NCBI GenBank assembly: GCA_949289155.1
Contig: CASEMX010000016.1
Location: forward strand, 1-49,303
Direction: 5' to 3'
Origin: an uncultured Parabacteroides sp.
GTDB lineage: Bacteria; Bacteroidota; Bacteroidia; Bacteroidales; Tannerellaceae
DNA length: 49,303 nt
Shown: positions 34,463 through 43,133 of the stretch, one piece after another
Layout: every line of letters starts with the position of its first letter
Numbering within the stretch: the stretch's first letter is position 1
Program-made: the position numbers and the translations under genes
The notes under the pieces: generated by a model
Seen by the model: only the letters and a program-made list of their open reading frames with translations
The model's database searches: none
Told to the model about the DNA's origin: nothing

Positions 34463-35338
34463 CTATTCCGAATCAGGGGCTTTCGATTCCTTAAGGAGGC
34501 GGTATTGCGCCGGCGTCATGCCCGTATGCTTCTTGAAGTAGCGGGAGAAGAACGATTGGTCGGGGAAGTTCAGTTGGAACGCGATTTCCTGCATACTTTT
34601 GTTGGTGGTGCGAAGTTGCATCTTGATTTCTTGGATGCAGCGGGTGTCGATATGTTCTTTAGGCGAATGTCCGGTCAGGTTCTGTATGATGGACGAGAGG
34701 TAGCGCGTCGTGATGCAGAGCCGGTCGGCATAGAATTGCACTTCGCGGCACGTGCTGCTATGCTGGAACACCAAGGCGATGAACCGCTCCAAGAGTTCCT
34801 CCTGCCGGGTGGTATTCGAGGCATTGCGGTGGAGGAAGAGCGCCTTTGTCTTGTCGTAGATGTCCATCAGGAAGTTCTGCATGCAATTCTTGAAGATAGG
34901 CAGGCGGAAGGTGTGCTCCCGTCCCTTATATATATGGCAGATGAATTCCATCATCTGGCGGTTCCCATCTAACTGCTCTTTGGACAACTCGGGGGACATC
35001 GGATATTGGTTCAGGAAGGCAAAGAAGGAAGGGTTGAAGGGGGTGGTTATCTCCAACAGGATGTCACGGACGAAAGTAACGTAGGAGACCGTAAAGTCCG
35101 GACTTGCCTCCAGACATTGGAAGTGCAGGCCGGCAGCCATGCCTAAATGGCAGTCAGGTTGGAGATGGTAGGTGCGGAAGTCCAGTTCCACTTGCGCGCT
35201 TCCTTTCTGGATAAAGAGGAGCGTGAAGTTCTCCAGCTTCTGCAAGGCAAAAGAGGGAGAGGGGATAGGCACGTCGATGCCCACGGCGAACGGTTCGCCC
35301 TCGGGCAGTTGCAGGATGCTCGATGCTTTGTCATTCAT
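34463..35338 (-). CDS. AraC-family transcriptional regulator, probable controller of the adjacent efflux operon
   Basis: 291 residues. The N-terminal half is a cupin-like sensing domain (LLFIQKGSAQVELDFRTYHL). The C-terminal AraC DNA-binding domain has two HTHs: FYADRLCITTRYLSSIIQ and MQEIAFQLNFPDQSFFSRYF, followed by KHTGMTPAQYR. It is transcribed divergently from the RND multidrug operon that starts 135 bases away, which is the classical layout for a local regulator. Its own promoter is close to consensus. Inducer unknown. Confidence 0.92.
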   Translation of the reverse strand: MNDKASSILQLPEGEPFAVGIDVPIPSPSFALQKLENFTLLFIQKGSAQVELDFRTYHLQPDCHLGMAAGLHFQCLEASPDFTVSYVTFVRDILLEITTPFNPSFFAFLNQYPMSPELSKEQLDGNRQMMEFICHIYKGREHTFRLPIFKNCMQNFLMDIYDKTKALFLHRNASNTTRQEELLERFIALVFQHSSTCREVQFYADRLCITTRYLSSIIQNLTGHSPKEHIDTRCIQEIKMQLRTTNKSMQEIAFQLNFPDQSFFSRYFKKHTGMTPAQYRLLKESKAPDSE

Positions 35339-35364
35339 ATTTATCTCTTCACATTTGTTTCAGG

Positions 35365-35396
35365 CAAAGATAGGGGCTTATTCCGATATTGACAAA
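35365..35396 (-). promoter_or_regulatory. Promoter of the AraC-family gene
   Basis: On the minus strand TTTG (35393-35396) and TATCTTTG (35365-35372) are 20 bases apart, a near-perfect promoter. The ATG is at 35338. Confidence 0.7.
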
Positions 35397-35438
35397 TACC
35401 CTTTACGAAAAGTCAATCCCTCACTACCCAAATCCCCC

Positions 35439-35446
35439 TACTTTTG
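35439..35446 (+). promoter_or_regulatory. -7 box of the RND multidrug efflux operon
   Basis: TACTTTTG lies 27 bases before the ATG at 35473. No TTTG is seen at the -33 position, in contrast to the divergent AraC promoter. This would fit a promoter that needs an activator. Confidence 0.5.
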
Positions 35447-35472
35447 CGGCGTGTTTTATAAAGTGAATAGAT

Positions 35473-36585
35473 ATGATAACAACAGACAAAGGTAAGAATT
35501 GGCTGCAGCTGATAGGGATTGTCGGCTGCTCAGTGTGGTTGACTTCCTGCAAACAGCCGGCTGATACACAGCTTCCTGCAGGGAATTATGAAACCATGAA
35601 GGTCTCAACGACCGACAAGGCATTGACCACAGCCTACTCCGCAACTATCCGCGGACGGCAAGACATCGACATCTATCCGCAAGTCTCCGGGACTATTCAG
35701 GAGCTTTGCGTGGCAGAAGGTGAAAAAGTACATAAAGGACAAACGCTGTTCATTATAGACCAAATACCTTACATCGCGGCATTGAACACCGCCGAAGCCA
35801 ACGTCCAATCCGCTCGGGCTTCTCTCGCTACGGCTGAATTGACCTACAACAGCAACAAGGAACTCTTTGCGAAGAAGGTCGTCTCCGACTTTACCCTACG
35901 AACGGCCGAGAACAATTTCCTCACTGCCAAAGCCGGGTTAGCTCAGGCCGAAGCGCAAGAGGTGAACGCACGGAATAATCTATCCTATACCGTAGTGAAG
36001 AGCCCGAGCGAGGGCGTGGTGGGCACGCTCCCGTACCGTGTCGGCGCATTGGTGAGTGCCAGCATTCCGCAGCCCTTGACTACGGTATCCGATAATTCCA
36101 CGATGTATGTCTATTTCTCGATGACCGAGAACCAGCTCCTCTCCCTTGTACGCCAATACGGGACGTTGGACAGCGCGCTCGTCGAGATGCCTGACATCCA
36201 ATTGCAACTCAACGACCAGTCGCTCTACGAAGAGAAGGGACGTATCGAGAGCATCAGCGGCGTTATCGACCGGCAGACCGGTACGGTGAGCGTCCGCGCT
36301 GTCTTCCCCAATCCCAGTCGCCTCTTGCATAGCGGGGCTTCGGGGCATGTAATCTTGCCGAGCACCTACGAGGATTGCATTGTCGTCCCGCAAGAAGCTA
36401 CCGTGAAGCAACAAGACAAGGTGCTGGTGTATAAAGTAGTAGATGGAAAAGCCGTCTCTTCACTGATTCAAGTGGCAGACATTGACGACGGGCGTACCTA
36501 TATCGTGACCGATGGCCTTACGGTAGGCGACGAAATCGTAGCCAAAGGAGCTGGTCTGGTGCGCGAAGGAATGCAGGTGAAATGA
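35473..36585 (+). CDS. RND efflux periplasmic adaptor lipoprotein, AcrA/MexA type
   Basis: 370 residues with a lipoprotein signal ending LTSC (C26). The barrel-sandwich motif halves are IYPQVSGTIQELCVAEGEKV and SPSEGVVGTLPYRVGALV, flanking an alpha-hairpin (about 100-165). A beta-barrel and membrane-proximal domain follow. It joins the pump encoded 33 bases downstream to the outer-membrane channel. The junction to the pump gene is a direct run of GAAGAAT words like that in the metal-efflux operon. Substrates are unknown, presumably hydrophobic toxins or bile salts. Confidence 0.93.
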   Translation: MITTDKGKNWLQLIGIVGCSVWLTSCKQPADTQLPAGNYETMKVSTTDKALTTAYSATIRGRQDIDIYPQVSGTIQELCVAEGEKVHKGQTLFIIDQIPYIAALNTAEANVQSARASLATAELTYNSNKELFAKKVVSDFTLRTAENNFLTAKAGLAQAEAQEVNARNNLSYTVVKSPSEGVVGTLPYRVGALVSASIPQPLTTVSDNSTMYVYFSMTENQLLSLVRQYGTLDSALVEMPDIQLQLNDQSLYEEKGRIESISGVIDRQTGTVSVRAVFPNPSRLLHSGASGHVILPSTYEDCIVVPQEATVKQQDKVLVYKVVDGKAVSSLIQVADIDDGRTYIVTDGLTVGDEIVAKGAGLVREGMQVK

Positions 36586-36615
36586 AGAACGAAGAATTAA
36601 GCATGAAGAATTGAA
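36586..36615 (+). repeat. Run of GAAGAAT words between adaptor and pump genes
   Basis: GAAGAAC, GAAGAAT and GAAGAAT words occur with short spacers in the 33-base gap. There is no complementary arm, unlike the corresponding gap in the metal-efflux operon at 12321-12400. Confidence 0.55.
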
Positions 36616-36618
36616 AGT

Positions 36619-39600
36619 ATGAAATCGAACATATTTATCAAACGGCCGATGGCAGCCTTTGCCATCTCGATATTGATTCTGATTATCGGAATCATCTCGC
36701 TCCTCAGCCTGCCTGTCGAGCAATATCCCGACATCGCGCCGCCTACGGTGCAGGTGTCTGCCACCTACACGGGAGCCGATGCCGATGCGGTGATGAACAG
36801 CGTCATTATGCCGCTGGAAGAGAGCATCAACGGTGTGGAAAATATGATGTACATCAGTTCTACGGCGACCAATTCAGGTTCCGCCACCATTACCGTTTAT
36901 TTCAATCAAGGCACCGACCCCGATATGGCGGCGGTGAACGTGCAGAACCGCGTCTCGATGGCAGAAGGGCTGCTGCCCGCCGAAGTGACGCAAATCGGTG
37001 TGACCACGATGAAGCGCCAGACCAGTATCCTGCAAATCGGGACATTGACCAGCCCGGACGGAACGTATGACGAGAACTTCATCGCCAACTACCTTGACAT
37101 CAACGTCATCCCTGAAATCAAGCGCGTGCAGGGCGTGGGCGATGTGCAGGAGTTGGGCGACTCGTACAGTATGCGTATCTGGCTCAATCCCGAACGGATG
37201 GCGCAGTATGGCCTGCAGCCTTCGGACATTTCGGCGGTGCTTGCCGAGCAGAACCTCGAAGCTCCGACCGGTTCGTTAGGCGAAAGTTCTCCCAACGTAT
37301 TCCAATATACGATGAAATACCACGGGCGGTTGAAAGATATGACGGAGTTCAGCAACATCGTGGTGCGGGCAAATGCCGACGGCTCGGTATTGCGGTTGAA
37401 GGACATCGCCGAAGTGGAATTGGGGCGTGAGTCCTACGGCTTCCACGGCGAGGTGGACCAGCACCCGGGCGTGACGTTTATGGTCTTCCAGACGGCAGGC
37501 AGTAACGCCACGGCGGTGAACGAGGCCATCAGCGACAAGCTGGACGAACTGAGCCAGAATCTGCCGAAAGGCTTGAAATTCCAGCAACTGATGAGCACCA
37601 ACGACTTCCTTTTCGCCTCCATCCACAACGTGGTGGAGACACTGGTTATCGCCATCCTCTTGGTTATCATCGTGGTGTACCTCTTCCTGCACGACTTGAA
37701 GAGCACGATTATCCCGTCCATCTCCATCATCGTGTCGTTGGTAGGAACCTTTGCCTGCCTCGTGGCTGCCGGATTCAGCCTGAACATCCTGACGCTGTTC
37801 GCCTTGGTGCTTGCCATCGGTATAGTGGTGGATGATGCCATCATCGTGGTGGAGGCGGTGCAAGCCAAATACGACATCGGCTACAAATCGCGCTACCTTG
37901 CCGCACGCGATGGTATGGCAGACGTGTCGATGGCGGTCATCACCTGCTCCATCGTCTTTATGGCAGTGTTCATCCCCGTCTGCTTTATGGGCGGAACGTC
38001 GGGTATATTCTATACGCAGTTCGGTATCACGATGGCGACCGCCGTGGGCATTTCGCTTATCTCCGCTATGACGCTGTGCCCTGCCTTGTGCGCCATTCTG
38101 ATGAAGCCCTCGGATGGGGAGAAAAGCCCGAAAAGCTTCAACGGACGGATACGTGCCGCCTACAATGCCACGTTCAACGCCCTGATGGGCAAGTACAAGC
38201 GGGGATTGATGTACGTGTTCCACCACCGCTGGGTAGTTTGGGGTTCCTTGATTGTAGCCATAGTCCTGCTTGTCGTTTTGATGCGCACTACCAAGACCGG
38301 TCTGGTGCCGCAGGAGGATATGGGTTCCATTATGGTGAATGTCAATACTTCGCCGGGTAGCACCTTGGTGGAGACGCAAAAGGTGATGGACCAAATCAAC
38401 GAGATTGTCAAGGAAACGCCGGAGGTGGACCACTATTCAAGCGTGGCAGGTTATGGTTTGCTTGCCGGACAAGGCACGTCTTACGGAACTCTCGTCATCA
38501 AGCTGAAGGACTGGGACGACCGCAAGGGGGACGAGCATAGCGCGGATGCCGTTATGGCACGTCTCAACGCCCAGTTCGCCCAAATCAAGGAAGCCAGCAT
38601 CTTCTGCTTCCAGCCCCCGATGATTACGGGTTACGGTATGGGTAACAGCATCGAGCTGAATATGCAGGACAAGACCGGCGGCGATATGACTACGTTCTAT
38701 CAAAGCGTGATGCAGTTCATCGGCGCATTGAACGAGCGGCCTGAAGTGGCGATGGCCTATACTACCTACGCAATGAACTTCCCGCAGATAGCCGTCGAGG
38801 TGGATGCCGCTAAGTGCAAGCGGGCCGGATTGGCCGTAACCGATGTGCTGAGCGCGTTGGGCACCTATTGCGGCGGTTCGTATGTGTCGAACTACAACCA
38901 GTTCGGAAAGGTGTATCGCGTGATGCTGCAAGCCTCGCCCGAATTCCGCTTGGACGAACATTCATTGGACAATATGTTCGTGCGCAACGGCACGGAGATG
39001 GCTCCCCTCAGCCAGTTCGTCACGCTGAAGGCTGTCCTCGGTCCGGAAATTGCCACCCGCTTCAACTTGTACAACTCTATCACGGTCAACGTGAATACGG
39101 CAGATGGTTATTCGTCCGGTCAGGCGCAACAGGCTATTCGGGAAGTAGCCGAACAGACATTGCCCACAGGTTACGGCTACGAATACGGCGGTATGGCGCG
39201 TGAAGAAGCAGCCAGCGGAGGCGCACAGACGGTATTTGTCTATGCCATCTGCATCGTGTTGGTGTTCTTGATTATGGTCTGCCTCTACGAGAGCTTCCTC
39301 ATTCCGTTGGCGGTCATCCTGTCCGTGCCTTTCGGATTGATGGGTTCGTTCCTCTTCGCCAAGATGTTCGGACTGGAAAACAACATCTACCTCCAGACGG
39401 GTATGATTATGTTGATTGGTCTGTTGGCAAAGACCGCTATCTTGATTACCGAATATGCCGTTGAACGCCGCCGCCGCGGTATGGGCATCGTGGTTTCCGC
39501 TTATACAGCCGCCCAAGCCCGTCTGCGTCCTATCCTGATGACGGTGCTTTGTATGGTGTTCGGTATGCTCCCCTTGATGTTCTCCAGTGGGGCAGGAGCT

Positions 39601-39819
39601 AACGGTAACGGTTCGTTGGCAACGGGTGTTATTGGCGGATTGGTAGTAGGTAGTTTCGCCCTGCTTTTCGTCACGCCGGTGTTCTACATCGTCTTCGAAT
39701 ACCTGCAAGAGAAGCTGCGTAAGCCGATGGAGATAGAGCCAGGCCCGCAGGTCCTGTTGGAAAGCCAACGCAATGCGGAAGAGAAGAACCGCACGAAACA
39801 AAAAAATACAGACGAATAG
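36619..39819 (+). CDS. RND multidrug efflux pump, AcrB/HAE1 family
   Basis: 1066 residues. The N-terminus is MKSNIFIKRPMAAFAISILI, followed by SLPVEQYPDIAPPTVQVSA, typical of HAE1 pumps. TM4 has the proton-relay pair in AIGIVVDDAIIVVEAV. The second half has ETQKVMDQINEIV and TMEYxxEYGGMAREE-like porter sequences. The C-terminal tail is charged and Lys/Asn-rich. It is a homotrimeric proton-driven exporter in the inner membrane that works with the adaptor upstream and the OprM-type lipoprotein downstream. Confidence 0.95.
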   Translation: MKSNIFIKRPMAAFAISILILIIGIISLLSLPVEQYPDIAPPTVQVSATYTGADADAVMNSVIMPLEESINGVENMMYISSTATNSGSATITVYFNQGTDPDMAAVNVQNRVSMAEGLLPAEVTQIGVTTMKRQTSILQIGTLTSPDGTYDENFIANYLDINVIPEIKRVQGVGDVQELGDSYSMRIWLNPERMAQYGLQPSDISAVLAEQNLEAPTGSLGESSPNVFQYTMKYHGRLKDMTEFSNIVVRANADGSVLRLKDIAEVELGRESYGFHGEVDQHPGVTFMVFQTAGSNATAVNEAISDKLDELSQNLPKGLKFQQLMSTNDFLFASIHNVVETLVIAILLVIIVVYLFLHDLKSTIIPSISIIVSLVGTFACLVAAGFSLNILTLFALVLAIGIVVDDAIIVVEAVQAKYDIGYKSRYLAARDGMADVSMAVITCSIVFMAVFIPVCFMGGTSGIFYTQFGITMATAVGISLISAMTLCPALCAILMKPSDGEKSPKSFNGRIRAAYNATFNALMGKYKRGLMYVFHHRWVVWGSLIVAIVLLVVLMRTTKTGLVPQEDMGSIMVNVNTSPGSTLVETQKVMDQINEIVKETPEVDHYSSVAGYGLLAGQGTSYGTLVIKLKDWDDRKGDEHSADAVMARLNAQFAQIKEASIFCFQPPMITGYGMGNSIELNMQDKTGGDMTTFYQSVMQFIGALNERPEVAMAYTTYAMNFPQIAVEVDAAKCKRAGLAVTDVLSALGTYCGGSYVSNYNQFGKVYRVMLQASPEFRLDEHSLDNMFVRNGTEMAPLSQFVTLKAVLGPEIATRFNLYNSITVNVNTADGYSSGQAQQAIREVAEQTLPTGYGYEYGGMAREEAASGGAQTVFVYAICIVLVFLIMVCLYESFLIPLAVILSVPFGLMGSFLFAKMFGLENNIYLQTGMIMLIGLLAKTAILITEYAVERRRRGMGIVVSAYTAAQARLRPILMTVLCMVFGMLPLMFSSGAGANGNGSLATGVIGGLVVGSFALLFVTPVFYIVFEYLQEKLRKPMEIEPGPQVLLESQRNAEEKNRTKQKNTDE

Positions 39820-39854
39820 TATTATTTCCGAACAAACAGCAGCGGATTTTTCTC

Positions 39855-39915
39855 GGTGGCCACTAAGGCATCCCCAAGGTGGCCACCAAGACACTCCCGA
39901 GGTGGCCACCTCGGG
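39855..39915. repeat. Three GGTGGCCACC palindromes at 23-bp spacing, the last within a perfect 20-bp palindrome
   Basis: GGTGGCCAC(C) starts at 39855, 39878 and 39901, 23 bases apart. Bases 39896-39915 read the same on both strands over 20 bases. It lies between the RND pump stop and the OprM-type gene, 100 bases upstream of the latter. It could be a strong RNA hairpin that protects or separates the transcripts, or a protein-binding array. Confidence 0.85.
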
Positions 39916-40013
39916 AAATTCGTTATGAGAATCGTGATTATCCTTTGAAATACAACATATTTCAAAATAGTTCTTATTCAATCTGATTTATTTACATATT
40001 CACCGTTATTAAT

Positions 40014-41378
40014 ATGAAAAAGATACTTCTACTGACCGCAGCTACCGCCCTCTTGAGCAGTTGCGGCATCTACAACCGATATACGCCCGTGGAGACTGTA
40101 CCCGAAAATCTCTACGGAGAAGATGTCATCCTGACGGGAGACACGACGAACTTCGGGAACACAGACTGGCGCACGCTCTTCACCGACCCTGTCCTTCAGT
40201 CGTTCATTCAACAGGGATTGGAGAATAATACGGATTACCGCGCTGCCCAACTTCGGGTGAAGGAGGCGGAAGCTACATTACTCTCTGCTAAATTGGCTTT
40301 CCTTCCCTCCTTTGCCCTTTCTCCGCAGGGAGGCGTAAGTAGCTTCGACGGGGCTAAGGCGACGTGGACCTACTCCGTGCCGGTTACCGCCAGTTGGGAG
40401 CTCGACATCTTCGGGCGGATGCGCAATGCCAAGAAGCAGGCGCAAGCGCTCTATGCTCAAAGCCAGGACTACAAGCAGGCCGTGCGGACGCAACTCATCG
40501 CCGGCATTGCCAATACCTATTATACTTTACTAATGTTGGACGAGCAACTCTCTTTATCGGAGCAGACGGCGGAGGCATGGAAGGAAACCGTGGCCTCTGC
40601 CCGCGCCCTGATGAATGCCGGGCAATACGATGAGGCAGGCGTCTCGCAGATGGAGGCGACCTATTACAGCGTGCAGACTTCCATCCTCGATTTGAAGGAG
40701 CAAATTAACCAAGTGGAGAATAGCCTGGCGCTCCTCTTGGCAGAGACGCCCCGCCGGTATGAACGGGGCAAACTCTCGGAACAGGCGATGCCGGAGGAGC
40801 TTTCGGTCGGCATCCCGCTCCAGCTCTTGGCAAACCGTCCGGATGTCCGCATGGCAGAACATACGCTGGAGGCCGCCTTTTATGCCACGAACCAAGCCCG
40901 CTCCAACTTCTACCCCAACATTACGCTGAGCGGAAGCGCGGGCTGGACGAACGATGCCGGTGCGATGATAGTCAATCCCGGTAAGTTCCTCGCCTCGGCT
41001 ATCGGCTCGTTGACCCAGCCGCTCTTCAATCGGGGACAGCTGATTGCGAACCTGAAGATTAGCAAAGCGCAGCAGGAAGAGGCGGAATTGAGTTTCCAAC
41101 AGGCCCTGCTCAATGCGGGCACAGAGGTGAACGACGCCCTCACCGCCTACCAGACCAGCCGCGACAAGGCTGACCTCTACGAGAAGCAAGTGGAGGCCTT
41201 GCGCCGGGCAGAGCGTAGTACCATCCTGAAGATGGACTATGGGAACAGTACCTATCTGGAAGTACTGACCGCCCGCCAGACATTGCTCGGTGCGGAGTTG
41301 GAGCAAGTGGCCAACCGCTTTACGGAATTGCAAAGCCGGGTGAACCTCTACCAAGCCCTGGGCGGCGGACGCGAGTAA
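40014..41378 (+). CDS. Outer membrane efflux lipoprotein, OprM/NodT-type TolC family
   Basis: 454 residues with lipoprotein signal LLSSC (C17). Two TolC repeats are visible, each with long helical hairpins: YTLLMLDEQLSLSEQTAEAW in the first half, and ANRPDVRMAEHTLEAAFYAT, ARSNFYPNITLSGSAGW and LEVLTARQTLLGAELEQVAN in the second. These are the classical OprM-type motifs. It forms the exit duct of the tripartite pump encoded upstream. The 194-base gap with a palindromic array suggests separate processing or expression from the pump gene. Confidence 0.94.
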   Translation: MKKILLLTAATALLSSCGIYNRYTPVETVPENLYGEDVILTGDTTNFGNTDWRTLFTDPVLQSFIQQGLENNTDYRAAQLRVKEAEATLLSAKLAFLPSFALSPQGGVSSFDGAKATWTYSVPVTASWELDIFGRMRNAKKQAQALYAQSQDYKQAVRTQLIAGIANTYYTLLMLDEQLSLSEQTAEAWKETVASARALMNAGQYDEAGVSQMEATYYSVQTSILDLKEQINQVENSLALLLAETPRRYERGKLSEQAMPEELSVGIPLQLLANRPDVRMAEHTLEAAFYATNQARSNFYPNITLSGSAGWTNDAGAMIVNPGKFLASAIGSLTQPLFNRGQLIANLKISKAQQEEAELSFQQALLNAGTEVNDALTAYQTSRDKADLYEKQVEALRRAERSTILKMDYGNSTYLEVLTARQTLLGAELEQVANRFTELQSRVNLYQALGGGRE

Positions 41379-41390
41379 TATAATATAATA

Positions 41391-41484
41391 GGAGAGGGGC
41401 ATAATGAATTGAATCGTTTGTTATCATATTTTCTCTACTCTTCATATTTGATTTGTATTCAATTTCCTGCCCTTGCCTCTCTCC
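41391..41484 (+). terminator. Long imperfect inverted repeat after the multidrug efflux operon
   Basis: GGAGAGG at 41391 pairs with CCTCTCTCC ending at 41484. Inner segments GAATTGAAT (about 41406-41414) and ATTCAATT (about 41458-41465) are also complementary. TTTAAT follows. It is a probable transcript end of the efflux operon. Confidence 0.5.
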
Positions 41485-41531
41485 TTTAATTTATAGATTA
41501 TCCCCAAAGCCGATAACACTTGAAATAAACG

Positions 41532-41570
41532 GTCCCATCCGACGCGAAGTCGGAGACAGGGATGTTTTTT
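41532..41570 (+). terminator. Hairpin with T-run in the nqr upstream region
   Basis: TCCGAC (41538-41543) and GTCGGA (41549-41554) close a GCGAA loop. Outer TCCC (41533-41536) can pair with GGGA (41559-41562), and six T follow (41565-41570). It resembles a terminator, but no gene immediately precedes it, so it could end a small RNA or a leader transcript. Confidence 0.5.
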
Positions 41571-41724
41571 ACCTTATTAATATTATATGGATTACATGTG
41601 CAATATCCCTCTTAGGTCGGGGGAATAATGACGGATTGATTTGCCAAGGTGGTACTTGCCGGAGAATAGAGAAATTTTTCTATAATTATTTGGGAAATAT
41701 TGAACAAATCCCTGAAAAAATACT

Positions 41725-41732
41725 TACTTTTG
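41725..41732 (+). promoter_or_regulatory. -7 box of the nqr operon
   Basis: TACTTTTG lies 34 bases before the nqrA ATG. An ATTG at 41699-41702, 22 bases upstream, is the nearest -33-like element. Confidence 0.55.
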
Positions 41733-41765
41733 CACAAAATTACATTAAACAATTTTAGTTATATC

Positions 41766-43112
41766 ATGGCAAATGTGATTACGATTAAAAAGGGTTTAGA
41801 CATTAATCTGAAGGGCAAAGCTCCGGAAGTAATGCTAAATAGCGGAAAGAGTGCGACATACGCAATCGTTCCGGACTATTATTCAGGTATTACTCCGAAA
41901 GTAGTTGTTCGTCCGGGCGATAAGGTCAAAGCCGGTTCTGCATTGATGATTGATAAGAACCGCCCCGAAATCAAGTTCGTTTCACCGATAAGTGGTGAAG
42001 TAGCTGCCGTAAATCGTGGAGAGAAGCGCAAGGTATTGAGTATTGTGGTGACACCTGATGCGCAAAACGATTATGAAGAATTCGGCAAGAAGAGTGTTGC
42101 TTCGTTGAAAGCAGAAGAGGTTAAGGAAGAATTGTTGAATGCCGGCATGTGGCCGTTTATCAAGCAACGCCCGTACGACATCGTAGCTTCTCCGAAGGAT
42201 TCTCCGCGTGACATTTTCGTTACGGCTTTCAATTCCGCACCGTTGGCTCCGAACTTCGATTTCTTGGTGAAGGGACAAGAGGTTGATTTGCAAACAGGTT
42301 TGGACGCTTTAGCCAAATTGACCAGTGGAAAAGTGTATGTGGGCGTGAAGAAAGGCTCCAGCGTAAAGGCAAATGGGGTAGAGGTCGTGGAGTTTGAAGG
42401 TCCGCATCCGGCAGGAAATGTAGGAGTGCAGATTAACCATATCAAGCCGGTAAACAAAGGCGAGGTGGTTTGGACGGTAAACGCGACAGATGTCATCCTT
42501 ATGGGACGTTTGTTCAATAAAGGAGTTGCCGACTTTACACGCTTAGTGGCAATAACTGGTTCGGAAACGACCGAACAGGGCTATGTGAAAGCCATCGCGG
42601 GATGTACGATTGAAAGCCTCGTTGCAGGCAAAGTGAAGTCCGGAGAACATGTGCGCATTATCAGCGGAAATGTGTTGACAGGAACGAAAGTGGGCATGGC
42701 AGACTATTTAGGGGCTTATGATTGCCAGATTACGGTAATTCCGGAAGGAGACGACGTGAACGAATTCTTCGGATGGGCAGTACCGGGCTTCGGCAAATAT
42801 AGCGTGAGCCACTCCTACCTGACTTGGTTGACAGGAAAAGGAAAAGAGTACGTATTGGATGCCCGTATCAAGGGAGGCCAGCGTGCGATGATTATGTCGA
42901 ACGAATACGACAAAGTATTCCCGATGGATATCATGCCGGAATATTTGTTGAAAGCTATCATCACTTTCGATATCGACAAGATGGAGAACTTGGGCATATA
43001 CGAAGTGGCTCCGGAAGATTTCGCCCTGTGCGAGTTCGTTGATACGTCAAAAATCGAATTGCAACAGATAGTCCGTAACGGATTGAACCTGTTGTATAAG
43101 GAAATGAATTAA
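41766..43112 (+). CDS. nqrA: Na+-translocating NADH:quinone reductase subunit A
   Basis: 448 residues from ATG 41766 (MANVITIKKGLDINLKGKAP). An in-frame TTG at 41700 lies upstream of the -7 box and is rejected. Family features include VVRPGDKVKAGSALMIDK, ISGEVAAVNRGEKRKVLSIV, the AFNSAPLAPNFDF segment and ITGSETTEQGYVKAI. NqrA is the peripheral cytoplasmic subunit of the complex and contributes to quinone binding. First gene of the nqrABCDEF operon, 21 bases before nqrB. Confidence 0.97.
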   Translation: MANVITIKKGLDINLKGKAPEVMLNSGKSATYAIVPDYYSGITPKVVVRPGDKVKAGSALMIDKNRPEIKFVSPISGEVAAVNRGEKRKVLSIVVTPDAQNDYEEFGKKSVASLKAEEVKEELLNAGMWPFIKQRPYDIVASPKDSPRDIFVTAFNSAPLAPNFDFLVKGQEVDLQTGLDALAKLTSGKVYVGVKKGSSVKANGVEVVEFEGPHPAGNVGVQINHIKPVNKGEVVWTVNATDVILMGRLFNKGVADFTRLVAITGSETTEQGYVKAIAGCTIESLVAGKVKSGEHVRIISGNVLTGTKVGMADYLGAYDCQITVIPEGDDVNEFFGWAVPGFGKYSVSHSYLTWLTGKGKEYVLDARIKGGQRAMIMSNEYDKVFPMDIMPEYLLKAIITFDIDKMENLGIYEVAPEDFALCEFVDTSKIELQQIVRNGLNLLYKEMN

Positions 43113-43133
43113 TAACATTAAATTTATAAAACA

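Larger units (their letters stand above)
41379..41765. other. Gap between the multidrug efflux operon and nqr: what it contains
   Basis: It holds an inverted repeat (41391-41484), a second hairpin with T-run (41532-41570), a near-palindrome TAGAGAAATTTTTCTA around 41667-41682, and the nqr promoter. No credible coding region is present. Confidence 0.6.

Noticed and set aside
37276-38433. 385-residue His-rich frame antisense to the RND pump gene
   Set aside because: It is a shadow of the strongly supported pump gene. Its His/Asp richness comes from antisense codon bias.
41700-41765. Upstream TTG extension of nqrA
   Set aside because: It lies before the predicted -7 box, and the conserved NqrA start is MANVITIKKG at 41766.
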